Shown here: one piece after another, positions 1-9,109 of the stretch
How the letters are laid out: every line of letters begins with the position of its first letter
Numbering within the stretch: the first letter of the stretch is position 1
Assembly (NCBI GenBank): GCA_014728085.1
Contig: WJMF01000153.1
Span: 38,988 to 102,987, forward strand
DNA from: Candidatus Zhuqueibacterota bacterium
GTDB taxonomy: Bacteria > Zhuqueibacterota > Zhuqueibacteria > Residuimicrobiales > Oceaniaggregativiventaceae
DNA: 64,000 nucleotides
Direction of reading: 5' to 3'
Notes under the pieces: model-generated
What the model saw: the letters and a program-made list of their open reading frames with translations, nothing else
Told to the model about the DNA's origin: nothing
The model's database searches: none
Made by a program: the position numbers and the translations under genes

Positions 1-3000
1 GCTGCCTGCATATCCCCTCCGGCCTTGGATAAATGATAAGGACTATCGGCATCTGATGAAGCCGTAAAGACAATTTCCGTACCGAGCTCATTAATCGACG
101 CCGCCACGCTGTGATTGTTGACGCCGGCCCGTTCTCCCAGCGTTAAAACGATAGAGGCTTTGCCATCACTATCGGTACTGATACTTTTTTGTTTGGCATT
201 CGATATCAATCCTTCCGTACTGGTAACGGAAAATTGTATTGGATAGCCGGAACAGGGCAAACCGCTTTCATCCAAAAGCTGGACAACAAAAGGATCATCC
301 AGCTCGGAACCCACAGTACCACTCTGACCATCGCCGCTCACTTTGATGATTTGAGCAGGCGGACCGGACGTGGATGTTGCATAAAAAACCACCCCCGGAC
401 CCGCATCGGTCACACTTGCTCCCAGACTATGGGCCCGAACGCCACTGTTTGGACCGAGAGTCCAGTCTACAGCTGCAATACCAGCCGAGTTGGTGAATAC
501 CGTTTTTTGAGAAGCACCGTCAATATTTCCACCCCCACCGAGCACCTGGTAAACAACAGAAAGATTCTCATGCGGATTACCAAATCCATCATGAACAAAT
601 ACCTTTACTGAATCTGAAAGCGGACGGTTTCCGGTACCGGTTTGATCTTCCGGCGATCTTCGCTCCACTACTTTTTCCGGACCCACATTAACAAATGCAG
701 AGAACAAAATCGGTGAACCACTTAATTCATTTTGCAGATGAAACGCCTCGGCTTTAGCCGACTCGGTTCTACCCGCTATTGTACCCATCGTCCATTCTGT
801 TTCAGCATACCCGTCCTCATTTGTGGTTACATATACCGAAGATAAATTATCCGGACCAAGAGAACCATTTCCCTGGAGGATCGAAAATTTAACAGAAAAA
901 CCAGGGAGCGGGTTGTCTCTGTCATCAAAGACACGAACCCGTAGGAGTGCATCCAGAGGCTGGCCGGCCTGACCCTGTTGACTGGCTGATGAAATACGCA
1001 CTATTCGTGCGGGTTCGGATTTTTTTTCAACAATCGAAACTATTTGATCCGCATCTACACCCGTATATTGAGATATCAAGCCGTTATCAAATTGTACCTT
1101 CATATCGCAAAGGGCAAACTCGCCCAAACCAAAATGCTGCAAGCAAGAGCTCTGGCTGTTATATCCCTGACTGGCCGAAATAGACCGGAATCCCAAAATA
1201 TGATCGCTGCTGTTGAGATGACCGGGTTGGTAGATCCAAATCTTGCTCCCCAAACCGGTTCGGCGATTCTGATCGTCGACAATTTCAACCAGCAAATAAT
1301 GGTTGTTGTTTTGACTATTATTGACCAGGAGGTGGTTTCTGCCATACTCACGTCTGTTGGTGCCATAATATCCCCCATTGGCGACACCGACCAAATCAAT
1401 CCACCCATCCTTGTTCAGGTCTGCAGCTGCGCCTCCCCGGCCATCAGCGAAAATGACTTCTGCACCCGTACCCGGCTCCGGGGTAAAAGAACCATCACCG
1501 TTATTCAAATAGATCTGCGAATAATTATTATTATAATTTTGATCACTCTTTAAAATATAAATATCGACAAAAGAATCATTATTAAAATCTCCCGGATAGA
1601 CGGCATAAGCATCGGTGACAATACCGATTTCCTGACTCTTATTGACAAAAGTTTGATTATTTTGATTTTCATAAACAAGCAGGTGTGGCGCCGGTTCGGT
1701 AACATCATAACCTTGTGGTAAAAAGAGATCCAGGTCACCATCGTTATCATAGTCTGCAAAAACGGGGCTGTTCACTTTGGCCGTAATATCTAAATTAAAT
1801 GCTTCCGCCTGGTCCGTGAATTCACCCAGACCATTATTAACAAGAAGAACACAAGGGGCATTGCGTCGGGCCAGGAAGAGATCGGTGGCACCATCCTGAT
1901 TGACATCAACATCTGTAACCGAGGTAAAATACTGACTACTGGTAGCGCGAATTGAGCTGGTGCCGCGATCCTCGAGTACGAATTGAGCATCTCCCTGGTT
2001 GATATAATACTCGGGCGCATAGACAGCATTCAAAACAAAAATATCCGTATCGCCATCGCGATCGGAATCAAAAGCCACAACACCCTGGCTTAGATTGTTC
2101 TGTTGTGAGATACCCCGTTGGGAAGATTCATCATTAAAACGTTTATCGAATTGCTGAATCATCAGTTGATTCGAGGCATCTTTTCGACTTCGAAATAGAT
2201 CAAGAAGGCCATCCTGATTGAAATCCGCAAAAACAGCGGCGCCCGAACAGTCTGAATTTTGCAGATTCAGCGCTTGTGATTGTTCTGTAAAGGTTCCTTC
2301 ACCGCTCTGTACAAAGAGAAGGTCAGAGTGGTTCCGGATAGAGTTACAATAGGAAACATAAATATCATCCCGTCCATCGGCGTTGACGTCGGCGATAGAA
2401 ACCGATTGTGCACCCGCCAGGGTATCGACATCAAAATATGAAGAACGCGACCGGCTCTGGAACGAGACCTGCGCATCCGGGATATAAAGCTTTAAATCCG
2501 AAAATTTTGCCCCGTACAGGGATTTATATGCATTGGTATGATCATCTCCGATCAAAATGTAATAATATGGCTCTACCCAGCCGGGATTGCCTTTGTTGCT
2601 CAACTCACCCACGTAATTATCCAGAATCATATAAACTTTTCCCTGTGTCCAGACGATTTTAAAGGTGTAGGTTTGTTGCGGATCATAAGCCTGTTCGGCA
2701 AAACCGGATTCAGTGCGCATGTATCCCAACCCACCACCCGGTTCAAAGGCAAACGGAGTGGATACAATTTTCCAGAAGAGCTGGCCGTTTTCGATATATT
2801 TCGGTTCTGTTTTAAAGGTGGCATAAGCTGAAGAGGTGCCATCTACATTGTAGTAAAATCCTCCCGGATCAGACCAAATCGAAACCGGAACCCAGTCATT
2901 ATCCAGATTGGATATACGAACATTGGTCACTTTTACTTCAAGCGTGCCTTCAAAGGGAAGATAATCCTTCATCTTCACAAGCAAGCGGCTATCAATGGCC

Positions 3001-3191
3001 CTGGACTGCCAGCCCTGACCTGAGATAAAATCACCATTCAGATTTTCTATTTTGACGATATCCGTATCGATTTCACCATCCAGTTTGTGCTGAAAAATCA
3101 ATTTCTGATGGACAGGATAGTCAGCGGCAAATCCCTGTGAACACAATAGAAAAAGAGTAATGACAGCTATGAGATATTTTTTTACAGACAC
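1..3191 (-). CDS. Secreted CRTAC1-like VCBS/FG-GAP protein with ASPIC/UnbV and Ig-like repeats (3' end beyond window)
   Basis: About 1,063 residues are visible and the frame is still open at base 1, so the C-terminus is missing. The start is GTG at 3191, with GGAG 8 bases upstream and an in-frame stop just before it. A signal peptide covers about residues 1-22. A lectin-like N-terminal region is followed by VCBS/FG-GAP repeats (about 250-600) with Asp-rich loops such as DVNADGRDD and DYDNDGDLD, which in this family bind calcium. An ASPIC/UnbV-type domain (about 610-700) ends in QHFGLG. From about residue 720 come at least three invasin-like Ig repeats of roughly 110 residues. Family knowledge places such proteins on the cell surface or outside, in adhesion or carbohydrate binding; the ligand is unknown. 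It is encoded alone, downstream of another exported protein on the same strand. Confidence 0.85.
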   Translation of the reverse strand, partial: MSVKKYLIAVITLFLLCSQGFAADYPVHQKLIFQHKLDGEIDTDIVKIENLNGDFISGQGWQSRAIDSRLLVKMKDYLPFEGTLEVKVTNVRISNLDNDWVPVSIWSDPGGFYYNVDGTSSAYATFKTEPKYIENGQLFWKIVSTPFAFEPGGGLGYMRTESGFAEQAYDPQQTYTFKIVWTQGKVYMILDNYVGELSNKGNPGWVEPYYYILIGDDHTNAYKSLYGAKFSDLKLYIPDAQVSFQSRSRSSYFDVDTLAGAQSVSIADVNADGRDDIYVSYCNSIRNHSDLLFVQSGEGTFTEQSQALNLQNSDCSGAAVFADFNQDGLLDLFRSRKDASNQLMIQQFDKRFNDESSQRGISQQNNLSQGVVAFDSDRDGDTDIFVLNAVYAPEYYINQGDAQFVLEDRGTSSIRATSSQYFTSVTDVDVNQDGATDLFLARRNAPCVLLVNNGLGEFTDQAEAFNLDITAKVNSPVFADYDNDGDLDLFLPQGYDVTEPAPHLLVYENQNNQTFVNKSQEIGIVTDAYAVYPGDFNNDSFVDIYILKSDQNYNNNYSQIYLNNGDGSFTPEPGTGAEVIFADGRGGAAADLNKDGWIDLVGVANGGYYGTNRREYGRNHLLVNNSQNNNHYLLVEIVDDQNRRTGLGSKIWIYQPGHLNSSDHILGFRSISASQGYNSQSSCLQHFGLGEFALCDMKVQFDNGLISQYTGVDADQIVSIVEKKSEPARIVRISSASQQGQAGQPLDALLRVRVFDDRDNPLPGFSVKFSILQGNGSLGPDNLSSVYVTTNEDGYAETEWTMGTIAGRTESAKAEAFHLQNELSGSPILFSAFVNVGPEKVVERRSPEDQTGTGNRPLSDSVKVFVHDGFGNPHENLSVVYQVLGGGGNIDGASQKTVFTNSAGIAAVDWTLGPNSGVRAHSLGASVTDAGPGVVFYATSTSGPPAQIIKVSGDGQSGTVGSELDDPFVVQLLDESGLPCSGYPIQFSVTSTEGLISNAKQKSISTDSDGKASIVLTLGERAGVNNHSVAASINELGTEIVFTASSDADSPYHLSKAGGDMQA

Positions 3192-3637
3192 TCCCGGGAC
3201 TCCATTCGTTCAGATTAATCACTTAAATTGGGCACATCCATTGATAGAATTCTCCGACGCCTATGTTGCAATAACCAGGCCGGGAGCAGAAAAAGCAGGA
3301 GAGAAAAAAAGCAGTAAAATTCTTCTTAAAAGCGAACAATAAATACAATAAAAACAGCCTGGCATCTTGTGGCCTGTTTTCCGTTTTTCGGGCAAATCCC
3401 GATAGCCGCTGTACAACTGTTCCAACATTTAACATGTTGTATCAAAACGAAATTAAAAGTGGTTCGTTCGTTGGGATGCGGTCCTAACGCATAAGCTACA
3501 GGAGTTGAGTGTTAAAAAAACGGAAGGAAAAATAAAGGACCTATCAACCCAGATTTCGCCAACTACAATTCAGTTTCGAAATCTGCGGATGACAGGTTAA
3601 ATTCAGAGATACAGTACGGGGATTTTTGTTTATTTGT
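3192..3637. other. Intergenic region between two exported-protein genes
   Basis: No credible gene is seen in these 446 bases. The region holds the ribosome-binding site of the VCBS protein (GGAG just above 3191). At about 3350-3376 there is an imperfect GC-rich inverted repeat which on the minus strand is followed by TTTTTATT, a possible weak terminator for the gene at 3638-4666. A cleaner inverted repeat lies at 3550-3585 and is listed separately. No convincing promoter was identified. Confidence 0.5.
3550..3585. repeat. Inverted repeat, 9-bp perfect arms
   Basis: CAGATTTCG (3550-3558) and CGAAATCTG (3577-3585) are perfect inverted arms. Inside them AACT and AGTT can extend the stem after a short mismatch. 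It lies about 50 bases past the stop of the minus-strand gene ending at 3638. It could be a terminator-like hairpin or an operator; a T-rich stretch on the minus strand lies only about 15 bases further on, so termination is not certain. Confidence 0.45.
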
Positions 3638-4666
3638 TTATTTCTCTTTTTCCAATAAACGTGCGTTCTGACGCTCGAGCTCTTTAATGCGCTTGTTGAG
3701 GCCAAGAATTTGCAATTGGAGATTTTCCACAGTTTCGAGGGTCTCGAATGACATTCTGGTCATATCGATAAGATTTTTATCTTCCTCGTCTGCGGGCGTT
3801 GCCCAGGGCAGGTGATGGTTCTTCTCTATGAATTTTTCAATTTCATCCAGCCCGAGTTTATCATAACCTTCGGAAAAAACATAATCAGGTTTGGTATACG
3901 GTGTCCCGGCACCCGCACCATAGTAAACGCTGCCGGTAGCACGGATATCACCATCGACATCGAGTTCAAATTGCGGAGACCAACTCCAGCTGTTACCAAT
4001 TCCGACTTTATCCATAAAAAGGGATTTTGCTCCCAGGGCCGCAAAAGCAAATACATTATCAAATGGACCATAGGGTTCCTTGTTGCCGTTAACGGTTGCC
4101 ATCATAGCAACAGCCTTACCATCGGATAAGGACCCGATATCGATTTGTATTTCATCAGCATCCAGCACAGATTGAGCCCCGTAAAGATTTTTTTGCATCA
4201 TCAGCGGATTTTCATTATTGGGTTCCCAATTGTAGACGCCGAGCTGCGACCGCATCGCCAGATGATTGGAACCGGATCTATAGATATGCGCAGTCATTGC
4301 AGCATTGTTCATGTAGAGATCATTCACATCCGGAGCTTCAACAGTGGCATAGACCCCCGTGTGCGTATCGATAAAGTAACCGATATTTTGGCTCATGGTG
4401 ATGGTCGGTACCCTGACGGCAATACCGGCTCTGGTGATGATTTCGCTCTCACTGCTGCCATAAAATCCACCCACATGAAGAGAATCATTTGTTCCATATA
4501 TTTGTAAGGTTGCACCGGGTTCTGTTACGCCAATGCCAACATTACCTGCTTTGGTTACGCGCATGTATTCTTTTGAGGGATTATCGCCATCTCGCACAAT
4601 CATTTGTGCTGATACCAGGCCTGCCCAAACAAGATAAATGACCAAAAGAGTTGCTGTCTTTCCCAT
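3638..4666 (-). CDS. Exported tail-fibre-like protein with C-terminal endosialidase-chaperone-like region
   Basis: 342 residues with an N-terminal signal peptide ending near VSAQ (about residue 21), so exported. The early motif 'GNVGIGVTEPGATLQIYG' is typical of fibre-like proteins of FCB bacteria. The C-terminal part has the arrangement KPDYVFSEGYDKL, then KNHHLPWA, then a predicted coiled coil (about 290-342), which resembles the tail-fibre/endosialidase chaperone-like endings common in Bacteroidota-type surface proteins. The start is ATG 4666, preceded by AGAGGAGAT. It is divergent from the J-domain gene. The precise role is unknown; surface or extracellular fibre is the best guess. Confidence 0.7.
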   Translation of the reverse strand: MGKTATLLVIYLVWAGLVSAQMIVRDGDNPSKEYMRVTKAGNVGIGVTEPGATLQIYGTNDSLHVGGFYGSSESEIITRAGIAVRVPTITMSQNIGYFIDTHTGVYATVEAPDVNDLYMNNAAMTAHIYRSGSNHLAMRSQLGVYNWEPNNENPLMMQKNLYGAQSVLDADEIQIDIGSLSDGKAVAMMATVNGNKEPYGPFDNVFAFAALGAKSLFMDKVGIGNSWSWSPQFELDVDGDIRATGSVYYGAGAGTPYTKPDYVFSEGYDKLGLDEIEKFIEKNHHLPWATPADEEDKNLIDMTRMSFETLETVENLQLQILGLNKRIKELERQNARLLEKEK

Positions 4667-4849
4667 GAATTTTATCTCCTCTGTTTACATCACCTGATAA
4701 ATTATGGCATATAACGGCCAATTTGGTGATCTCATCATAAACCGATGTTGTTTTTTAATGTTTTAACAACTTTCCAGGTCGCCTGACAGCAAATATGCAA
4801 TATTTATACCAGCAATTAACCAATCGGTATAAAGCAACAAGAAATAAAC

Positions 4850-4878
4850 TTGACAAAAAAAGAAATGCTTGGTATTTT
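4850..4878 (+). promoter_or_regulatory. Sigma-70-type promoter for the J-domain gene
   Basis: TTGACA (4850-4855) is separated by exactly 17 bases from TATTTT (4873-4878). It lies about 30 bases upstream of the ATG at 4910, which gives a short leader containing the GGAG ribosome-binding site. Confidence 0.7.
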
Positions 4879-4909
4879 AATAATCAGAAAATGATCCAAC
4901 GGAGTTGTA

Positions 4910-5311
4910 ATGCCCAAAAATTATTATGTTATACTCGGGATTCCGAGAAATGCAACCCAGGAGCAAATAAAGGCTGCATATCGTCATCGTGCAAAAATTT
5001 TACACCCCGATCACTATGGCGAGGATCGCAATCCCTTTCTAGAGGTTCAGGACGCCTATCAAACGCTGAGCTGCCCGGAAAAACGCAAGGCGTATGACCA
5101 CCAGCTCGATGAAGCCAAAACGCAACCGACGGTTACCCTTTCAACTCACCGCTCTACCAGATCACCTATTGAACCCAATGAACCTTACCGCGGACGACAA
5201 CAATCAAAAGTAGACTCGCCATTTGATCAGTTAGAAGATTTTGTTTTCAGCTGGCTCACAAATATTTACTATTTTTCCGATCAGCCCTTTTCCCGGGGGG
5301 AATCAAAATAA
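4910..5311 (+). CDS. Short J-domain (DnaJ-like) protein
   Basis: 133 residues. Residues 3-66 form a J domain: YYVILGIPRNAT, helix II, the HPD signature (HPDHYGED) and the helix IV region EVQDAYQTLSCPEKRKAYD. J domains stimulate the ATPase of DnaK/Hsp70. There is no glycine/phenylalanine region, zinc-finger or peptide-binding domain, so this is not a full DnaJ but a type III J protein with a polar tail of about 65 residues. The start is ATG 4910 with GGAG 5 bases upstream and a promoter at 4850-4878. The FTHFS remnant follows 23 bases later on the same strand. The client is unknown. Confidence 0.85.
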   Translation: MPKNYYVILGIPRNATQEQIKAAYRHRAKILHPDHYGEDRNPFLEVQDAYQTLSCPEKRKAYDHQLDEAKTQPTVTLSTHRSTRSPIEPNEPYRGRQQSKVDSPFDQLEDFVFSWLTNIYYFSDQPFSRGESK

Positions 5312-5334
5312 TTTATTTCGAGCGGGAGGTTATG

Positions 5335-5502
5335 ATGAACAAGACACCGAGTGACCTGGATATTGCCCAGCGGGCCAGCCTGAATGCTATCGAAACCCTC
5401 GCAGACAAAATTGGTCTGGACGAACGCTATCTGAACCTCTACGGAACATATATGGATGTCAATATTGATATGGAAAGCGGTGAGATTAAGGGATTATTCT
5501 AA
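5335..5502 (+). pseudogene. Formate-tetrahydrofolate ligase remnant: N-terminus joined in frame to C-terminus
   Basis: A 55-codon reading frame preceded by GGGAGG. Residues 1-40 (SDLDIAQRASL, then LADKIGL, then LNLYGTY) match the conserved N-terminus of formate-tetrahydrofolate ligase (family SDIEIAQ ... LGL ... LELYGKY). The last 13 residues, NIDMESGEIKGLF, match the conserved C-terminal end (NIDID..G.I.GLF). The roughly 500 intervening residues, with the P-loop and all catalytic parts, are absent. The full enzyme is about 555 residues. I infer a large in-frame internal deletion that left both ends, the ribosome-binding site and the stop codon. It cannot be an active ligase; whether the mini-protein is made is unknown. 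Its TAA overlaps the TAG of the convergent dgt gene. An assembly collapse is the main alternative. Confidence 0.75.
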
Positions 5503-6752
5503 ACAAAATCAATAATAGAGCCATAGTCTGGATCCATCAGGCGCTTGTAGGTGCGGATGGCAAAACCATCGCTCATAGCTGATATATAATCGCATATAGT
5601 TCTTGCAATCTGGCCCTTGTCTGATAGGCCGGAAAAAATTTTTTCGTAAACAGAGGGTAACAAAACGCGCCTCGTGGACGTTTTATCACAATAATTATCG
5701 AAATAAATAGTAAACAGTTCCCGCAATATACGGTCTTCTTTATGTTCGAGTTGATAAATTTGCGGCGAGGTAAAAACGAGATCATAGGATAATTTTTTAT
5801 ACATTTTACATCGTTGCTGAATTTCCGGGTCTATGCAAAGTTTGTAGGAATAGCGGTTGCTCAGATCGCTCATAAAGTTTTGCCATTTTTCCAAATGGCA
5901 GGCACGGATAAATTCACCGATTTGAAAGGCAAAAGCCCGGCTTACCCGATTTTCCCTGATAAAACGGGTGATATTGATCAGATGTTCACTCTGATCGCGG
6001 CTCAACGCCTGATCTTGTCCCCATCGTTCGATATTTTCCAGTGTCAAAAAGCCGGCGCTGATTCCATCGACAATATCGTTTATGGAATAGGCAGTGTCAT
6101 CCGCCCAATCCATGATCTGGCATTCGATGCTGCGAAACGTGTCGCGGTCTTTGTCTTTGGGAAAAACCCTTCCGGAAAAAATAAAATCAAGATAAGCCTC
6201 TTGATCATCGTATAAAAAATGATTGGAGGGGTTGACGAGGGCCGAAAATAACGATTTATATTTCATAATACCATCTAAAAAAGCTCGCGTTGGATTCATT
6301 CCCTTTCGGTTGACGGTATCGCTGTAGATGATTTCGCTGATAATGCGCAAGGTTTGTGCGTTGCCTTCAAAACCGCCAAACGCGTTCATGAGGCCATGGA
6401 GACTCTTCTCGCCCGCATGCCCAAAAGGCGGATGCCCTAAATCATGTGAGAGACAGACCGCTTCAACGAGATCCGAGTCGACATAAAAATGGACACCGAG
6501 AAAGTCGCTCTCGTGCTGTAAATAATGGCAAATCGATCTGCCGATCTGGGCCACCTCGAGGGAATGGGTCAGCCGGGTTCGGTAAAAATCATATTCCCCC
6601 GAAATAAATACCTGCGTTTTCGCCTGCAGACGTCTAAAGGCCGAGGTGTAAAGAATCCTGTCCCGATCCTTCTGAAAAGGCGTACGAATTTCATCAAGCC
6701 GCTGACGTTCGAGGCATGCGAAATCAAAACCATTGTAAAAATCATTCATCAT
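5499..6752 (-). CDS. dgt: Deoxyguanosinetriphosphate triphosphohydrolase-like protein (HD domain)
   Basis: 417 residues. Hydrolyses dNTPs (classically dGTP) to the nucleoside and tripolyphosphate, in the cytoplasm. HD-domain metal ligands are visible: H in RLTHSLEVAQIGR, the HD pair in CLSHDLGHPPFGHAGE, and a later aspartate in MDWADDTAYSINDI. The N-terminal RLQAKTQVF and the C-terminal region fit the dNTPase family and length. The start is taken as ATG 6752, whose A is the last base of the upstream gene's TGA (TGATG), implying translational coupling; a TTG at 6755 and a second ATG at 6749 are alternatives. It is convergent with the FTHFS remnant. Confidence 0.9.
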   Translation of the reverse strand: MMNDFYNGFDFACLERQRLDEIRTPFQKDRDRILYTSAFRRLQAKTQVFISGEYDFYRTRLTHSLEVAQIGRSICHYLQHESDFLGVHFYVDSDLVEAVCLSHDLGHPPFGHAGEKSLHGLMNAFGGFEGNAQTLRIISEIIYSDTVNRKGMNPTRAFLDGIMKYKSLFSALVNPSNHFLYDDQEAYLDFIFSGRVFPKDKDRDTFRSIECQIMDWADDTAYSINDIVDGISAGFLTLENIERWGQDQALSRDQSEHLINITRFIRENRVSRAFAFQIGEFIRACHLEKWQNFMSDLSNRYSYKLCIDPEIQQRCKMYKKLSYDLVFTSPQIYQLEHKEDRILRELFTIYFDNYCDKTSTRRVLLPSVYEKIFSGLSDKGQIARTICDYISAMSDGFAIRTYKRLMDPDYGSIIDFV

Positions 6753-7468
6753 CAAAACGCAAAAGAAACACCAACATTCACTTGAATTAAATCCGTTGTC
6801 GATTTATAGACCTGCCAGTTCACTCTATTATTCTCATCAACCCAGCGGGAGCCTTTTTTGAGATACTCCGCTTCATTTCCCCGAATATATTGGACACCGG
6901 CGTCAACAAAGACGGCTGCAAGGGTTGTATTCTTCTTCTTATCCACCTCATGCCAGACACGGATCATAACGCCGCCGCCGGCACCATAACTGAACGCCAT
7001 ATCGGACTGATTGGTGGAACTGGCTATGCGGCTGTCGTTGTCGTTATCGATCCAGTCTTCACTCTCGATATCAGTGGTAGTGGAAAAATAATTAAATCCC
7101 AGTAAACCATCCAGATAGGGTCGAACAGAACCGACGGGAGATTGCACCCGCAACATCAGATGACCCAAAAGAATACTGTAATTGGTATTGACATCCACAG
7201 TCACATCCGGAATCGTACTGCTAAACGCTTCTTTACGTGCTTCATGCCCATAAATTAAAAAACCGACCTGGCCACCTAACCAAAAGGGGGTTCGGGGCAG
7301 GTTATAGGCAAAATGTCCCTTCATGCCGTAACCATTATTATCAATGTTGTCTCTGAAATCATTCTGCGGAACACCCACCGCAAAAGAAGCGCCGAATTGA
7401 AAACGGGGTTGCGCAAATGCCAGACTCGCAAAAAAAAGCAGGATGAAAACACAGGCATAGTTTTTCAT
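6752..7468 (-). CDS. Outer-membrane beta-barrel protein
   Basis: 238 residues. A signal peptide (about 1-19, ending LAFAQP) is followed by alternating hydrophobic and polar strands with aromatic residues and a C-terminal phenylalanine (GVSFAF), typical of an outer-membrane barrel of about 8 strands (OmpA/PF13505-like). AGGAGA lies about 10 bases before ATG 7468. The stop overlaps the dgt start, so the two are co-translated; there is no obvious functional link. It supports a diderm host. Specific function unknown. Confidence 0.75.
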   Translation of the reverse strand: MKNYACVFILLFFASLAFAQPRFQFGASFAVGVPQNDFRDNIDNNGYGMKGHFAYNLPRTPFWLGGQVGFLIYGHEARKEAFSSTIPDVTVDVNTNYSILLGHLMLRVQSPVGSVRPYLDGLLGFNYFSTTTDIESEDWIDNDNDSRIASSTNQSDMAFSYGAGGGVMIRVWHEVDKKKNTTLAAVFVDAGVQYIRGNEAEYLKKGSRWVDENNRVNWQVYKSTTDLIQVNVGVSFAF

Positions 7469-7546
7469 TTGTCAGTTTCTCCTGTTGAAAGACATGCTGT
7501 TGAGGGTGCAAAATAATCAAATATCGGCAAACTTGCAAGTGCTGCC

Positions 7547-8020
7547 TTAGAGTTTCTCCAACAACTGATTCAACTGATTGACATGAGCTTCTTCTTCTTC
7601 AATGGTCAAATCGACGTATTGAACCTCGCCTTTATCTATATGCCGGCGTAATTCTCGCAGTAATTTCAGGGTGGCATATTCGGTTTTTAACGCCAACTGT
7701 AGTGCATCGACATCAGAAACATTTTTGGCGGTTTCTTCAGCATGGGCGGGATCATTAAAAATCCGGTTGCCTTTCAGGGCATCGATATAGGCATTAAATT
7801 CACCGGGATACTGCTCTTCCGATTCCCGGTGCTCAACACGGCCAAGAAGGTCTTGAAAACGCTTTTCATGCATTTTTTCCTGGCTGGCAATATCTTCTGC
7901 GGTTGATTTTACGAGCTTGTTCTTGCTTTTTTCCGCCAGAGCCGTATAGAAAGCAGCACCATTGCGTTCTTCTTCTACATTGATTTCAAGTATTTCGCTT
8001 GCGAGGAATAAATTAGCCAT
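7547..8020 (-). CDS. Rubrerythrin-like ferritin-family di-iron protein
   Basis: 157 residues, an all-helical four-helix-bundle protein. The helix motifs EERNGAAFY and SQEKMHEKRF in the first half, and KTEYATLKLLREL and EEEEAHVNQLNQLL in the second, carry the Glu/His residues used for a di-iron site. There is no C-terminal rubredoxin domain, so it is an 'erythrin' type rather than classical rubrerythrin. Such proteins reduce peroxide or handle iron in anaerobes. ATG 8020 is preceded by AAGGAG. It follows hypE by 27 bases and may be the last gene of the hyp operon, consistent with protecting oxygen-sensitive enzymes. Confidence 0.85.
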   Translation of the reverse strand: MANLFLASEILEINVEEERNGAAFYTALAEKSKNKLVKSTAEDIASQEKMHEKRFQDLLGRVEHRESEEQYPGEFNAYIDALKGNRIFNDPAHAEETAKNVSDVDALQLALKTEYATLKLLRELRRHIDKGEVQYVDLTIEEEEAHVNQLNQLLEKL

Positions 8021-8047
8021 TTTTTGACTCCTTTTTTTATGAATGCG

Positions 8048-9058
8048 TTAACATATACGCGGTAATAATTCACCGAGCGGCATATCAATCAGGCGGTTGC
8101 CCCCGATTCGGGTATTTAAAACGACCTGGCCGTTACCGGCTCTTACAGTACCTATTCTTGCTGCATGCACACCCAAAGGCTGTGATCCAAGTATCTGTAA
8201 AAGCCGCCCACAATCATCCGGGGCGACAAAAAACAACGCCTTGCCTTCATTGGCAATGGAGAAAGGATCCAATCCCAATAACTGGCAAACAGATTCAACT
8301 GTATCTGAAATCGGGATATGATCTTCGTCGATGTACATATCCACGCTCCGGAGCTGCGCTATCTCATTCAAAGTCGAAGCCAAACCTCCGCGCGTTGGAT
8401 CCCTCATGGCATGGAGTTTTACATCTGCATCCAGCACCTTGCGAATCAAGGACGATAACGGATTTACATCCGATTCGATATCGGTTATCAGTCCAAAATC
8501 TTCCCTGGCCAGCAATACGGCCAGCCCATGGTCGCCGATATTACCGTTGATGATGATCTCGTCTCCGGGTTCGATATACTTTGCACCCAGTTTCAAATTT
8601 TCCGGCACCGAACCGATACCGGCAGTATTGATGAACAGTTTGTCAGCCGATCCTCTGGAAACCACCTTTGTATCGCCGGCGACGATTTTTACGCCGCTCT
8701 GTTTCGACGTTTCAGCCATAGACCGGACGATATTGTCCAAAACAGATATTTCCAATCCTTCTTCCAAAATAAAACCAGCGGTAAGGTACAATGGTTTCGC
8801 TCCCCGAACCGCCAGGTCATTGATGGTACCGGAGACAGCGAGTTTACCAATATCCCCGCCGGGAAACTGCAACGGATCTACAACATAGGAATCGGTTGTA
8901 AAAGCAATATTTCCGTTCCACCCTTCTAAAACAGCACTGTCTTCGAGATCACTCAAATATGAATTGCGAAAGTGAGGAATAAAAACATTCTCCAGCAAAT
9001 CATGACTTTGTTGCCCGCCACTACCATGGCTTTTTCTTATTTTGGTGTTATTTTTCAT
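8048..9058 (-). CDS. hypE: Hydrogenase maturation protein HypE (carbamoyl dehydratase)
   Basis: 336 residues. With HypF, HypE turns its C-terminal cysteine thiocarbamate into a thiocyanate using ATP, providing the CN ligands of the [NiFe] site. Visible signatures are the N-terminal SHGSGGQQSHDL, the ATP-binding DSYVVDPLQFPGGDIG and MRDPTRGGLAST of the PurM/AIR-synthase fold, and the essential C-terminal PRIC ending exactly at the stop. Length is normal. It is the last hyp gene, 51 bases after hypD. No strong ribosome-binding site is seen before ATG 9058. Confidence 0.97.
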   Translation of the reverse strand: MKNNTKIRKSHGSGGQQSHDLLENVFIPHFRNSYLSDLEDSAVLEGWNGNIAFTTDSYVVDPLQFPGGDIGKLAVSGTINDLAVRGAKPLYLTAGFILEEGLEISVLDNIVRSMAETSKQSGVKIVAGDTKVVSRGSADKLFINTAGIGSVPENLKLGAKYIEPGDEIIINGNIGDHGLAVLLAREDFGLITDIESDVNPLSSLIRKVLDADVKLHAMRDPTRGGLASTLNEIAQLRSVDMYIDEDHIPISDTVESVCQLLGLDPFSIANEGKALFFVAPDDCGRLLQILGSQPLGVHAARIGTVRAGNGQVVLNTRIGGNRLIDMPLGELLPRIC

Positions 9059-9109
9059 GTAACCATTTAAACCGTTAAAATCGTTTTAAAATTCCATTCA
9101 GGATAGCCG

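Noticed and set aside
189..1553. Plus-strand frames of 78-169 codons antisense to the VCBS protein
   Set aside because: They have no signatures, overlap each other and lie opposite a continuous minus-strand coding frame with clear domains.
3430..3520. Integron attC-like half site (minus strand GCGTTAGG with ACTCAAC nearby)
   Set aside because: Only one half resembles attC core sites; there is no matching second half, no central stem and no integrase in the window.
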